64,000 nucleotides of DNA, taken from NCBI RefSeq assembly GCF_030345715.1, contig NZ_JAUASX010000003.1, positions 247,010 to 311,009 of the forward strand, written 5' to 3'. Within the stretch, counting starts at the first letter, position 1; each line of letters starts with the position of its first letter. The translations under genes and the position numbers were made by a program. This DNA comes from Solimonas sp. SE-A11. GTDB taxonomy: Bacteria; Pseudomonadota; Gammaproteobacteria; Nevskiales; Nevskiaceae. The notes below the pieces were generated by a model that saw nothing but the letters and a program-made list of their open reading frames with translations, was not told where the DNA came from and ran no database searches. Shown here in pieces: positions 26,433 through 35,555 of the stretch.

Positions 26433-28850
26433 TCAGGCGACGAGCGAGCTCGGCGCCGCTTCCGGCGGGGCTTCCTCCGCTGCCGGGGCGGCGCCGTTCT
26501 TGTGATCGGCATGCTGCTGGCGCAGGGCCTGCAGTACCAGCACCGTCTGCGGCGGGATGTCGATAGGCTCGGAGCGACCCTCCAGCAGGTCCTCCAGCAG
26601 GTCGGCGGCGGTAACGGTCAGGCCGTTGTGGCCGTCGAACTCGGTAAAGGATGCACGCTTCACCTGCGGGAACCAGGAGTTCAGCTTGAGCCAGCGCGTG
26701 CCCTGGCTGCGCCGGTCGTAGACGCGGAACCAGGCGCCGACGCGCAGCAGCTGTTCCAGCAGGCGTTGCGGCGTGGGCAGCTCCAGCGGCAGGCTGACGA
26801 TGCCTGCTGAGGTGGTCTCATCCGCCGGGTCTTCCTCGGCCTCGGAGCCAGGCTCGGCGAAGACGGCGGCGATCTCGGCGGCCTCGGCCGCTACTTCCTC
26901 GGAAATCTCGGCGCTGTTGGCGACGCTGTCCATGATGGCGTCGGCAATGGCATCCGCCAGCGCGGCCTCCTCGGCGGGAGTGTCGGCGGTGACCGCCTCG
27001 GGCAGTGCTTCCGAGGTGGTTTCAGCCCGCGTGATGACGGCAGTGGCCAGCGGTTGGGCCTGCAGCTCGCGGACGATCTCGGTGGTGCGCGCCAGCGCTG
27101 CCAGCTCCGCCTCGGTGGGCAACTCACGGGCCGGGGCGGGTTCGGGGAGAGGGCGCGACGGGCGCTTGAGCGTGATTTCCATGGTGGCCGACAGCGGTTC
27201 CCAGTCCGCCATGGCGGGCGCGGCGGCCACGCTGGCGGCACCGGTGCCCGGCGGATCCTGGCGGCTGAAGCCGTTGAGGGCCTGGTCCAGGCCCTTGAGC
27301 AGTTCATGCGCGCGTTCGCGCGGCATGCCCACGGCGGTCAATGCCTTGAACAGGTCGACGCGCAGGGTGGCGCGCTCGGCCGGGGTACGGGCGTTCGGCG
27401 TCTCGGGGTTGAGGGCCTGCAGCACGCGGTGCAGCAGTTCCATGCCACTGCGGTAGACCTGGCTGTCCGGGCCGTGATGCAGCAGGTGGCTGGCCATCAT
27501 CGGGCCCCAGCCGCTGCGCAGCAGGGGCCAGACCGGGTCGGGCAGGCCAGAGGTGGCGGTGCAGAGCTCCAGTTCCTGGTCGACCACCTCGCGTACCTTG
27601 CGCAGCAGGGCCTTGTGGCGCTCCTGCTGCTGCCGGCCCTGCTCCAGCAGGAAGGCCTCGACCTCGCCGGCGGCCAGCGGCTGCGTGCCGGCCAGTCGTT
27701 CGTGCACGGTGCCGGCGGCCAGGTCGGCCTGGCGCAGCACGCGCCGCGCCCAGCCGTCGAAGCGCTGCAAGGCGTCGGCACCACCGATGCGGGTGTCGCC
27801 GGCCATGTCGGCCATGTCGTTGATCAGTACGCGCACCGGGTGCTGGCGGTTGGTGAAGAACGAGGCGTCCGCCAGCGCGGCCTTGATGGCGGGGAAGCGG
27901 AAAGCTTCGATCAGCGGATACAGGCGCGGGGGAATCTGCGGATCGTCGAGGATTTCATCGATCATGCGGCCGACCAGGCTGGCGCGCTGCTTCATCAGCC
28001 GCGTCTGCGGCAGGTCGAAGCCGGTGGCGGCCTGGCCCTGCAGCGCCTGTAGCAGCAGTTGCGCCAGATCGGCATCGGAGAAGCCGGCGCTGAAGTCCGG
28101 CAGGAATCCCGAGGCAGCGGAACCCGGTTCGCCGGGCAGCAGCGATTCACCGCACCGGACCTTCTGCAGCATGCTGGCGGTGGCGCGCTCGGAGTTTTCG
28201 GTGGAGCGGCCGCGCCGTGTTGTCGGCAGGATGCCATGGCGTTCGCAGCTGGCCACGGCCTCGGCGTAGACCGGGCGCAATTTCGCCAGCACCGTCTGTT
28301 CGAACAGGCGGTTGAGCGCACTGCGCGCGGCGGAGCTATCCGGCAGGGTGCCTACGGCGGAGGCGAAGGCCTCGCAGAGGCCTAGCGGCGTCAGGCTGGC
28401 CACCGGGGGGAAGTCTGGCAGCAGGCCGCGCAGTGTGTCGAAACGGGAGGACAGGTCCTGGATCTGCGCCTCGCAGCTGCTGCCGGCGCGCACCGCCATG
28501 TCGGCCAGGCGGATGCTGTCCTCGACCTCGTCGTTACCGCGCAGTGCCAGTTGCTGTGCCTGCGTGTCACGGGCGGTGGCGGGGTTCAGCCTCCGTTGCA
28601 ATGCCTCGCGGAAGCTGGCGGTGAGCGTGGCGCGGACGCCTTCGCTGCGCAGCAGGTGGCGCGCATTGAGGAAACCCGGCAGTTGGGTCGGAGGGCTGCC
28701 GCGCGCGAGTTCGAACAGCAGGGTGTCGGCTGCCTGCATCATCGACTGCAGGCGGCCGTCCATCTCGGCCAGCAGCGACATGCACAGTTCGCCGAGCAGG
28801 GCCTTGGCATCCGTCGCGGTCGGCATGGTGCGTGCACCGGGTTCAGTCAT
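26433..28850 (-). CDS. DUF1631 family protein
   Basis: A large 805-residue acidic, helical protein of the DUF1631 family. Family members are often labelled thymidine phosphorylase without support. The N-terminal two thirds are helical (LLGELCMSLLAEMDGRL, QRFDGWARRVLRQADLA). A low-complexity Ala/Glu-rich segment follows (about residues 640-685), and the last about 110 residues form a beta-rich part with WFRVYDRRSQGTRWLKLNSW, reminiscent of PilZ-like domains. Regulatory or c-di-GMP-linked roles are possible but unproven. It is monocistronic. Confidence 0.8.
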   Translation of the reverse strand: MTEPGARTMPTATDAKALLGELCMSLLAEMDGRLQSMMQAADTLLFELARGSPPTQLPGFLNARHLLRSEGVRATLTASFREALQRRLNPATARDTQAQQLALRGNDEVEDSIRLADMAVRAGSSCEAQIQDLSSRFDTLRGLLPDFPPVASLTPLGLCEAFASAVGTLPDSSAARSALNRLFEQTVLAKLRPVYAEAVASCERHGILPTTRRGRSTENSERATASMLQKVRCGESLLPGEPGSAASGFLPDFSAGFSDADLAQLLLQALQGQAATGFDLPQTRLMKQRASLVGRMIDEILDDPQIPPRLYPLIEAFRFPAIKAALADASFFTNRQHPVRVLINDMADMAGDTRIGGADALQRFDGWARRVLRQADLAAGTVHERLAGTQPLAAGEVEAFLLEQGRQQQERHKALLRKVREVVDQELELCTATSGLPDPVWPLLRSGWGPMMASHLLHHGPDSQVYRSGMELLHRVLQALNPETPNARTPAERATLRVDLFKALTAVGMPRERAHELLKGLDQALNGFSRQDPPGTGAASVAAAPAMADWEPLSATMEITLKRPSRPLPEPAPARELPTEAELAALARTTEIVRELQAQPLATAVITRAETTSEALPEAVTADTPAEEAALADAIADAIMDSVANSAEISEEVAAEAAEIAAVFAEPGSEAEEDPADETTSAGIVSLPLELPTPQRLLEQLLRVGAWFRVYDRRSQGTRWLKLNSWFPQVKRASFTEFDGHNGLTVTAADLLEDLLEGRSEPIDIPPQTVLVLQALRQQHADHKNGAAPAAEEAPPEAAPSSLVA

Positions 28851-28989
28851 GGGCGGCGGACGTCATGGAACGAGAGCCTGCGGTGCGGGCATTCGCCGGC
28901 ACGGAATCCGTGGCACAGGTCTGATTGATGCTGTTCATGATCCTCTTGCCCGGCGGCTGTTGGCCCGGCTCACCCGCTACCCCAATGCC

Positions 28990-29007
28990 GTGCGCTGCAT
29001 GGCGCAC
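28990..29007. promoter_or_regulatory. Candidate enhancer-protein site upstream of the sigma-54 promoter
   Basis: A perfect inverted repeat GTGCGC-N6-GCGCAC lying about 106 bases upstream of the -24 element at 29113. Position and symmetry fit an upstream activating site for a sigma-54 enhancer-binding protein, but this is inference. The rest of the 308-base gap 28851-29158 holds no gene I can support. Confidence 0.35.
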
Positions 29008-29112
29008 GTCTCTCACCCCGGCGCATTTAACCTCAAGTGCCAACCCCGCCGGTATAGGAATTGGCCTACACCAGTATGAACCGCGGTTCGAGCGGCCGGG
29101 GTGCCGGCTGTC

Positions 29113-29127
29113 TGGCACGTGGCTTGC
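29113..29127 (+). promoter_or_regulatory. Sigma-54 (RpoN) promoter, -24/-12
   Basis: TGGCACG-N4-TTGC, an exact match to the core sigma-54 consensus, with the GG and GC dinucleotides 12 bases apart. It lies 32 bases upstream of the ATG at 29159, leaving room for a start site near 29139 and the ribosome site AGGGGAA. Confidence 0.8.
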
Positions 29128-29158
29128 GTTATGGGCCGCAGACATCAGGGGAACCCAT

Positions 29159-29470
29159 ATGAGCGCACCATCCCGAAGCAGCCTGAACGCCGCGGCCCTG
29201 GCCTATGCCGTGGCCAACGAGCCGGTGCATGACGAACCGCCGCCGGGGTACGGGCATGCCGAGGAGATGGCCCCGCTGCGAGCGCCGATGCTGCCGTCCA
29301 CCGGCTTCCAGCTGAGTTGCATCGGCCTGGGGCTGGCGCTGATCCTGTTCCACTTCGGCAAGATGGGCGGCGCCCTGGCGCCCCTGTACCCGGCCAGCCT
29401 GGTGATGCTGCCGGGCATGCTGATGATGGCCGCGGCGACCGGCTACCTCGCCTGGCTGAGGCGCGGCTGA
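29159..29470 (+). CDS. Small two-helix membrane protein under sigma-54 control
   Basis: A 103-residue protein with a polar N-terminal half (about 45 residues) and two hydrophobic helices (ISCIGLGLALILFHFG-like region and YPASLVMLPGMLMMAAATGYLAW). No family is recognised. The ATG at 29159 follows AGGGGAACCCAT. A near-perfect sigma-54 promoter directly upstream implies nitrogen, stress or envelope-related control. It converges with the transglutaminase-like gene, with only one base between stops. Confidence 0.7.
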   Translation: MSAPSRSSLNAAALAYAVANEPVHDEPPPGYGHAEEMAPLRAPMLPSTGFQLSCIGLGLALILFHFGKMGGALAPLYPASLVMLPGMLMMAAATGYLAWLRRG

Positions 29471-29471
29471 T

Positions 29472-30137
29472 TCAGCGGGTGTTCTCGGCGGCGACGTCGG
29501 CTTCGAAGCTGGCCTGGTCGAGGCGCGGCAGCGTCGGGTACAGGCGCTCGAAGTCGGCGCGCATCTCCTGCCAGGGCACGTCGAGGTGCTCGCCGCGAAA
29601 GGCGAGGTATTCCATGTGCCGGTTACCAGCCAGGTCGTAGGGGTGGTAGATCGAGTCCTCGCGGCCGTCGAACTCCAGCGGCTTCAGGCGGAAGCGTTCG
29701 CAGAGCTCGATGTTGAAGGCCGGCGTCGCCTTGACCCACGCGCCGTCGAGCAGGATCGCGGTGTAGCCGTGCCAGTAGAACACGTCGGTCTGCATGGTGC
29801 GGCGCATGCGCTCGGTGGACAGGTGGTTGCGCACGTCGGCGAAGCCCACCTTGGCCGGGATCCCCAGGGCGCGGCATCCGGCGGCGAGCAGGGCCGCCTT
29901 GGTGACGCACCAGCCATGGCCCAGGCGCAGCACGCTGCTGGCGCGCAGGCCCTCGGCGCTGACGTCGATGGCATAGGGGTCGTAGCGGAAGCCGTCGCGC
30001 ACGGCGTAGTACAGGGCCACGGCTTGCTCGCGCGGCGTCTCGCCACGGCCATGCCGGCGGGCGAAGGCCTGGACCTCGGGGTGATCGGAATCGACGACCG
30101 ATGCCGGCTGCAGGAACTCGGATGCGCTGGAATCCAC
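29472..30137 (-). CDS. Transglutaminase-like cysteine protein
   Basis: A 221-residue transglutaminase-superfamily protein. The catalytic Cys lies in LGHGWCVTKAALL, a His in YWHGYTAILLDG, and a likely Asp follows in the same fold region. Bacterial members are usually peptidases or amidases of unknown substrate. No signal peptide is seen, so it is probably cytoplasmic. The gene upstream on this strand is the RluA-type synthase, 20 bases away. Confidence 0.85.
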   Translation of the reverse strand: MDSSASEFLQPASVVDSDHPEVQAFARRHGRGETPREQAVALYYAVRDGFRYDPYAIDVSAEGLRASSVLRLGHGWCVTKAALLAAGCRALGIPAKVGFADVRNHLSTERMRRTMQTDVFYWHGYTAILLDGAWVKATPAFNIELCERFRLKPLEFDGREDSIYHPYDLAGNRHMEYLAFRGEHLDVPWQEMRADFERLYPTLPRLDQASFEADVAAENTR

Positions 30138-30157
30138 GGGGGCTCCGGAGATAGGGA

Positions 30158-31069
30158 TCAGTTCGTCGATTCTAGGAGCTGCCGGCGGCTTTCGAATCGT
30201 CTGAATCGGCCATCCAGCGGATCGCGGAATTCCAGGCTCCGTGCCAGCAACTGCAGCGGGCGGCTGAAGTCCGCCTCGTCGGCGGGATGCAGTTCAGGGT
30301 AGAAGTCGTCGTTAAGGATCGGCGCGCCCAGGGCCGCCAAGTGCACACGCAGTTGGTGCTTGCGGCCGGTGACCGGACGCAGGCGGTAGAGGTCCAGCGC
30401 GCCGCGCCGCTCGGCGATCTCGAGGCCGGTCTCGCTGTTGGGTATGCCGGGCACTTCGCGCATCAGGAAGAACGGCTCTCCCGGCTCCAGCCGGCTGCAA
30501 TGCCGCAGCGGGAATTCGCGGCCCGGCAGGTGCGGCGCCAGGGCCTCGTAGACCTTGTCCACCGCGCGCTGGGCGAACAGTGCCTGGTAGCGGCCGCGTG
30601 TCTGCTCCTGCACCGAGAACAGCACCAGCCCGGCGGTACCGCGGTCGATGCGGTGCAGGGGGGCCAGCTCGGGCAGGTCCAGGCGGCGGCGCAGGCGTAG
30701 CAGCAGGGTTTCCTGCAGGTGGCGGCCGGCTGGCACCACCGGCAGGAAGTGCGGCTTGTCGGCCACCAGCAGGTGCTCGTCGCGGTACAGCAGCTCCGCC
30801 TCGAAGGGCACCGGCGTTTCCTGCTCCAGCTCGCGGTAGTAATGCAGGCGCCCGCCGGGCCGGTAGCCGCTGCTAGGCGCCAGCGGCTGGCCCTGCGCGT
30901 CCATCACCAGGCCGCGCGCCATGCGCGAATGCCAGGCTTCGGCACCAATGCCCGGGAACTGCTCGACGAGAAAGTCCAGCACCCGGGCCCAGGGGCCCCA
31001 GGGCAGCTGTACGGTGCTGGCACTGACGCCGTCGCGGTGCGGGGGGAGGGGGGAGGGGTTGTCATTCAC
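30158..31069 (-). CDS. RluA-family pseudouridine synthase
   Basis: A 303-residue RNA pseudouridine synthase. The catalytic motif is PLHRIDRGTAGLVLF (the Asp after HRI is the nucleophile), and KHQLRVHLAALGAPI is the conserved C-terminal motif. The N-terminal part is short and S4-like at best (WHSRMARGLVMDAQG). It probably modifies rRNA or tRNA; the exact site cannot be told from sequence. It starts with ATG at 31069, divergent from the diguanylate cyclase. Confidence 0.9.
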   Translation of the reverse strand: MNDNPSPLPPHRDGVSASTVQLPWGPWARVLDFLVEQFPGIGAEAWHSRMARGLVMDAQGQPLAPSSGYRPGGRLHYYRELEQETPVPFEAELLYRDEHLLVADKPHFLPVVPAGRHLQETLLLRLRRRLDLPELAPLHRIDRGTAGLVLFSVQEQTRGRYQALFAQRAVDKVYEALAPHLPGREFPLRHCSRLEPGEPFFLMREVPGIPNSETGLEIAERRGALDLYRLRPVTGRKHQLRVHLAALGAPILNDDFYPELHPADEADFSRPLQLLARSLEFRDPLDGRFRRFESRRQLLESTN

Positions 31070-31314
31070 GATGGCGGAAGTATGCCGCCCGTGCCGCCGG
31101 CATGGCTCGCCGCCCTGCCGGCATTGGCCTTCGGAAAATATGAGATATGCGTCACATTTTCATGATCCAGCAGGAAGAACTTGCATTCCTGGCACTTTCG
31201 AGCGGCTAGAACCCCCCTGAAAGGGGTGGATCATGTCTTTTCTTTTCTTGGCGGCTGGCTCTACCATGGGGCCAGACAGGGGTTGGGGAGACGCCAGATG
31301 CGGGGCGCGTCCAC

Positions 31315-32613
31315 GTGAACGGGGCTCTTACCGGCCCGGCCGAGACGGCGGAAGTGGCTTCCGGGGAAATGCCTCCGCTGCAGGAGGCAAGGTCGGCTGC
31401 ACCCGTCGAAGACGCTGCACTGCCGGAGCAGGTGCTCAATCCCGAAGAAATCCGTGCGCTGCGCGACGTCGCCTCCGAATCGCGCCGCGGTGTGCGCATG
31501 GCGCCGCGCCTGGAAGAGGAATTCGAGGCCCATGAGCGCCGCTCCGCGCGCCTCACGCGCATCTGCCTGGGCCTGATCCCGGTACTCAGCTTCGGCACGG
31601 CGCCGCTCTGGCAGGCGGCGATTGCCGGCACGCCTCCCGAACTGGTGCTGCTGCTGCTGTGGATCGAGTTGGCGGTGGTGGTGCCGCTGTTCATCGCCGT
31701 GACGCTGTCGCAGGTTCGGCGCGTGGAGTCGTCCATGGCGGAACTGCTGCTGATGGGCGGGTTCTTGCTGGTGGTGGCCAGCGTCGAGTTGATCCGCTAC
31801 CGCGGTCACGCGTTGGGCCACATGGTGGAACCCTACCTGGTGCTCACCATCCCGGTAGCGGTGGTGACGCTGGCCCGCCTGCCGCTGGCGCGCTGCATGG
31901 CCTTTGTCGCCGGCTATGTCGCAATCCTCTTCGGTGCCTGGCTGCTGCCCGGCGAGGCACCGGGGCGCGGCACGCAGGAGGTGATCCTGGAGGTTCTGCT
32001 GCTGGGCACGGCACTGCTGACGGCCTGGGGTACGCGCCTGTCCTCGCGGCGGCAATGGGCGGCAGGCAAGCTGCTGTCGATGATGGCCTTCCGCGATCCG
32101 CTCACGGGCCTGGCCAATCGCCGCGCGCTGGAGGACCGCTACGAGATCGCCTGTCGCACGGTTTCGCGCGGGCAGCAGCGTGGGATGTTCTTCGCGCTGC
32201 TGGATATGGACCACTTCAAGAAGGTCAACGATCTCTACGGCCACGAATACGGCGACGGCGTGCTGGCCGAACTGGGCCTGGTACTGGCGCAGTACGCGCG
32301 GCGCACCATGGACATGGCGGCGCGCCTGGGCGGCGACGAGTTCGCGCTGCTGCTGTACGACTGCGATCTCAACGACGGCCGCGAGCGCCTGGCCGAACTG
32401 CTCGACACGATCCGCAACCTCGGTATCGAGCACCGCGACAACCAGGCGGCGGTGGTGACGGTCAGCGCTGGCGGCGTGGCAGTGGGGCCCAACGTGCCGC
32501 TGTCGGACGCCTACCATGCGGCGGACCACTGCCTGTACAAGGCCAAGCATGCCGGCCGCGACAATCTCTACGTTGAAGATCTCGAGGCCAAGGCGGCGCG
32601 CCGGGCGCGCTGA
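31315..32613 (+). CDS. Membrane diguanylate cyclase (GGDEF)
   Basis: A 432-residue protein with an N-terminal cytoplasmic stretch of about 80 residues and five to six membrane helices (about 85-235). The C-terminal GGDEF domain (about 255-420) contains DPLTGLANRRAL and the intact active motif RLGGDEFALLL, so it should make c-di-GMP. No RxxD inhibitory site is seen directly before GGDEF. The start is a GTG at 31315. The 245 bases upstream contain only a short C/G hairpin near 31210 and no gene. Confidence 0.92.
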   Translation: MNGALTGPAETAEVASGEMPPLQEARSAAPVEDAALPEQVLNPEEIRALRDVASESRRGVRMAPRLEEEFEAHERRSARLTRICLGLIPVLSFGTAPLWQAAIAGTPPELVLLLLWIELAVVVPLFIAVTLSQVRRVESSMAELLLMGGFLLVVASVELIRYRGHALGHMVEPYLVLTIPVAVVTLARLPLARCMAFVAGYVAILFGAWLLPGEAPGRGTQEVILEVLLLGTALLTAWGTRLSSRRQWAAGKLLSMMAFRDPLTGLANRRALEDRYEIACRTVSRGQQRGMFFALLDMDHFKKVNDLYGHEYGDGVLAELGLVLAQYARRTMDMAARLGGDEFALLLYDCDLNDGRERLAELLDTIRNLGIEHRDNQAAVVTVSAGGVAVGPNVPLSDAYHAADHCLYKAKHAGRDNLYVEDLEAKAARRAR

Positions 32614-32640
32614 GATTGGCCTTGCCGGCCCCGGCGCGAG

Positions 32641-33567
32641 TCAGAGATAGCGCAGCCCGGTGAGCTGCTCGGAGATCTGCCAGAGACGCGCGCCCAGTTC
32701 CGGGTCGCGGGCTTCCGGGCGGTAGCCGACGCGCTTGGGGTGTCCCATGAACTCGATGAAGCCGTCGGGGCCGATGTAGTCGCCGCTGGCGATGTCCGCC
32801 ACGGTGGCGGCGTACAACGTCGGTAGCGAACCCTGTGCGGCGGATTGGGCGAAGAGGCTGTTGCCCATGTTCATGGCCCAGCGCTTCCACAGCGGCGTCT
32901 TGTCCTTGAGGCCGAAGCCGATGTTGGTGGCGGAGTAGCCCGGGTGGGCGGCTACGGCGACCAGCGAGCTGCCGGCCTTCTCCAGGCGCCGCTGCAGTTC
33001 GAAGTGGAACATCAGGTTGGCGAGCTTGCTCTTGCCGTAGGCGTCGGCCGGGCTGTAGGGGCGTCGCTCCCAGTTGAGGTCGTCCAGGTCGATGCCCTTG
33101 GTGGCGCGGTGGGCGACGCTGGCCACGGTGACGACGCGGGCCGCGGGGGCCGCCTGCAGGGAGTCCAGCAGTTGCCCGGTCAGCGCGAAGTGGCCGAGGT
33201 GGTTGGTGCCCACCTGCATCTCGAAGCCGTCGCGGGTCCTCTGCAGGGGCAGGTGCATGACGCCGGCGTTGTTGCAGAGCAGGTCCAGCGAGGCGTAGCG
33301 CCCCTTGTAGCCCTCGGCGAAGGCGCGGATGGAGGACAGGTCCGCCAGGTCCAGGGCCATGGCCTCGATGCGGCTGCCGGGGGCGCGGCGCTGCACCTCG
33401 GCCACCGCGGCGCTGGCGCGCGAGGGGTCGCGGCAGGCCATCACCACGTCGGCGCCGGCGCGGGCCAGTTCGGCAGCCGTTTCCAGGCCCAGGCCGCTGT
33501 TGGCGCCGGTGATCACGGCGCGCTTGCCGGCCAGGGTGGGGATGTCTTGCGCTGTCCACTTCGCCAT
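32641..33567 (-). CDS. SDR family oxidoreductase (retinol dehydrogenase/POR-like)
   Basis: A 308-residue SDR with TGANSGLG cofactor loop, CNNAGVMHLP, and the catalytic YGKSKLAN (Tyr-x-x-x-Lys). The order of motifs and the C-terminal region resemble retinol dehydrogenase and light-dependent protochlorophyllide reductase-like SDRs that act on lipophilic alcohols. The next gene upstream on this strand is the EamA transporter, 83 bases away. Confidence 0.88.
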   Translation of the reverse strand: MAKWTAQDIPTLAGKRAVITGANSGLGLETAAELARAGADVVMACRDPSRASAAVAEVQRRAPGSRIEAMALDLADLSSIRAFAEGYKGRYASLDLLCNNAGVMHLPLQRTRDGFEMQVGTNHLGHFALTGQLLDSLQAAPAARVVTVASVAHRATKGIDLDDLNWERRPYSPADAYGKSKLANLMFHFELQRRLEKAGSSLVAVAAHPGYSATNIGFGLKDKTPLWKRWAMNMGNSLFAQSAAQGSLPTLYAATVADIASGDYIGPDGFIEFMGHPKRVGYRPEARDPELGARLWQISEQLTGLRYL

Positions 33568-33650
33568 GTCACACCTGCCGCCGAACGATGAGCCGCCATT
33601 CTGCCGGAATGCTGCGACGCAGCATTCGTCTCATCGGCGTAGTGGGCTTT

Positions 33651-34565
33651 CTACCGCCGGGCCTGGCGCAGGGACAGCAGCAGCATGCCGGTCATGACCA
33701 GGCCGGTGCCGGCCAACTGCAGGGCGGTGATCGGTTCGCCCAGCAGCCACCAGGCCAGGAACAGGGTGGACACCGGGCCGATCATGCCGGCCTGGGCCGA
33801 GGGGCCGGCGCCGATGCGGCCGACGCTGATCATGGTCAGGAACACCGGCAGCACGGTGCAGAGGCTGGCGTTGAGCAGCGACAGGCGCCAGACCGGCAGG
33901 GTCTGCTCGATCAGGCCGGGCAGGGGACGCAGCAGGGCGTACTGCAGCAGGCAGGCGGCGGTGGAGACGGTCATGGCCAGCGCCACCAGGCGCAGCGAGC
34001 CGACACGGGCGATCAGTTCGCCGGACAGCAGAAGGTAGATGGCATAGGAGATGGCCGCGCCCGCCACCAGGGCGCTGCCCAGCGCCACCTGTGGCCCTCC
34101 TAGGTTCACGTCATGCCAGAACACCAGCACGATGCCGGCATAGGCGAATCCCAGCGACCACCATTGCCGCCGGGTGACGCTGCGCCCCAGCACGAACAGG
34201 CCGATCAGCAGCACGAAGCTCGGCGTCAGGAACAGGATCAGCCGCTCCAGGCCGGCGCTGACGTATTGCAGGCCGAGGAAGTCGAGCATGCTCGACAGGT
34301 AGTAGCCCAGCAGGCCAAGCAGCGCGATGCGGCCGAGATCGCGCGCGTCCAGCCGCGGCTGGCGCCGCCAGGTCCACACCGCCACCGCCAGGAACACCGG
34401 CAGTGACAGCAGCATGCGCAGCGCGATCAGCGTGACGGCGTCGATGCCCTCGCGGTACAGCAGCTTGGCGATGACGGCCTTGGCGGAGAAGAACACCGCG
34501 CCGGCGACGGCCAGCGCCAGCCCGGCGAGCCAGGCGCGGCGCTGAGCGTCTTCGCTGGTACTCAG
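33651..34565 (-). CDS. EamA/DMT-family transporter, probably starting at CTG
   Basis: A drug/metabolite-transporter protein with two EamA halves and about ten membrane helices (e.g. LLGLLGYYLSSMLDFLGLQY; ISVGRIGAGPSAQAGMIGPV). The first ATG/GTG/TTG in frame (GTG at 34496) would delete most of TM1. Starting at CTG 34565 restores LAGLALAVAGAVFFSAKAV. It overlaps the upstream stop as CTGA and has AAGGAG eight bases ahead, so I annotate that start (304 residues). The substrate is unknown. Confidence 0.82.
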   Translation of the reverse strand: MSTSEDAQRRAWLAGLALAVAGAVFFSAKAVIAKLLYREGIDAVTLIALRMLLSLPVFLAVAVWTWRRQPRLDARDLGRIALLGLLGYYLSSMLDFLGLQYVSAGLERLILFLTPSFVLLIGLFVLGRSVTRRQWWSLGFAYAGIVLVFWHDVNLGGPQVALGSALVAGAAISYAIYLLLSGELIARVGSLRLVALAMTVSTAACLLQYALLRPLPGLIEQTLPVWRLSLLNASLCTVLPVFLTMISVGRIGAGPSAQAGMIGPVSTLFLAWWLLGEPITALQLAGTGLVMTGMLLLSLRQARR

Positions 34566-35455
34566 GCGCCGTGCTCCTTGAACCAGTCGCGCGTCAGCTT
34601 CCAGGCGTACTGCGCGGCGGTGGCGTCGTAGGTGGGCCGGTAATCGGCATGGAAGCCGTGGTCCACGCCGGGAAAGACGATGATCTTGGAGCCGCTGCCG
34701 GACTTCACGAGGTCCTTCTGCATCTGGTCCACCTGCGGCAGCGGGATGTAGGCATCGCCCGCGGCATAGAGGCCCAGCACGGGCACCTTCAGGGTGGTGG
34801 CGATGTCCAGCGGGTCCTGCGGCTTGATGTCGGACTTCATGCCGCCGAGCAGGCCGTAGTAGGCCACGCCGGCTTTCACCTTGGGGTTGTGCGCGGCGTA
34901 GAGCCAGGTGGTGCGGCCGCCCCAGCAGAAGCCGACGATGCCGACGCGGGCGGTATCGGCGCCTTCCGACTTTCCGGCCCAGGCCAGCGTGGCGTCGAGA
35001 TCGCTCATCACCTGGGCGTCCGGCACCTTGGAGACCACCTGCTGCAGGATCTGGCCGATGTCGTTCATCTGCGAGACGTCGCCCTGGCGCGCGAACATCT
35101 CCGGCGCCACGGCGCAGTAGCCGAGCTTGGCGAAGCGGCGGCAGACGTCCTGGATGTGCTCGTGCACACCGAAGATTTCCTGGATCACCAGCACGACGGG
35201 GTAGTGGCCCTTCCTGGCCGGGCGCGCACGGTAGGCCGGGATCTTGCCGTCGGCCACGGCGATTTCCACGGCACCGGCGACCAGGCCCTTCGAATCGGTC
35301 TTGATGGCTTGTGCCAGGACCGGGCTGCTGGCCAGGGCGAAGCCGCTGGCGAGCGTGGTGACGAGGAAGCCGCGTCGGGTGAAGCCGTTGGCCGGCGGGG
35401 CAACCGTCTCGCCGCTGAAGTCCAGGGGCTTGAGTCCGTATTCATCCAGGTCCAT
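34562..35455 (-). CDS. Dienelactone hydrolase family protein with Tat signal
   Basis: A 297-residue alpha/beta hydrolase. After an approximately 20-residue cytoplasmic lead comes a twin-arginine signal (FTRRGFLVTTLASG) ending near AQA. The catalytic triad is Cys in VGFCWGGRT, Asp in YAAGDAYIP, and His in GVDHGFHA. Related enzymes hydrolyse dienelactones or act as general carboxyl esterases, and export to the periplasm is predicted. I chose the ATG at 35455; a longer frame runs into the divergent aldo/keto reductase region. Its stop overlaps the EamA CTG start. Confidence 0.88.
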   Translation of the reverse strand: MDLDEYGLKPLDFSGETVAPPANGFTRRGFLVTTLASGFALASSPVLAQAIKTDSKGLVAGAVEIAVADGKIPAYRARPARKGHYPVVLVIQEIFGVHEHIQDVCRRFAKLGYCAVAPEMFARQGDVSQMNDIGQILQQVVSKVPDAQVMSDLDATLAWAGKSEGADTARVGIVGFCWGGRTTWLYAAHNPKVKAGVAYYGLLGGMKSDIKPQDPLDIATTLKVPVLGLYAAGDAYIPLPQVDQMQKDLVKSGSGSKIIVFPGVDHGFHADYRPTYDATAAQYAWKLTRDWFKEHGA

Positions 35456-35555
35456 GTGCGTTCCTCGATCCGATGGGGGTGCGCGACCATATGCCGGTCG
35501 CCGTGGCGAGGTAAAGTCACAGCCGAAGAAAAAATCCCCCTGACAGGAGTTCACG

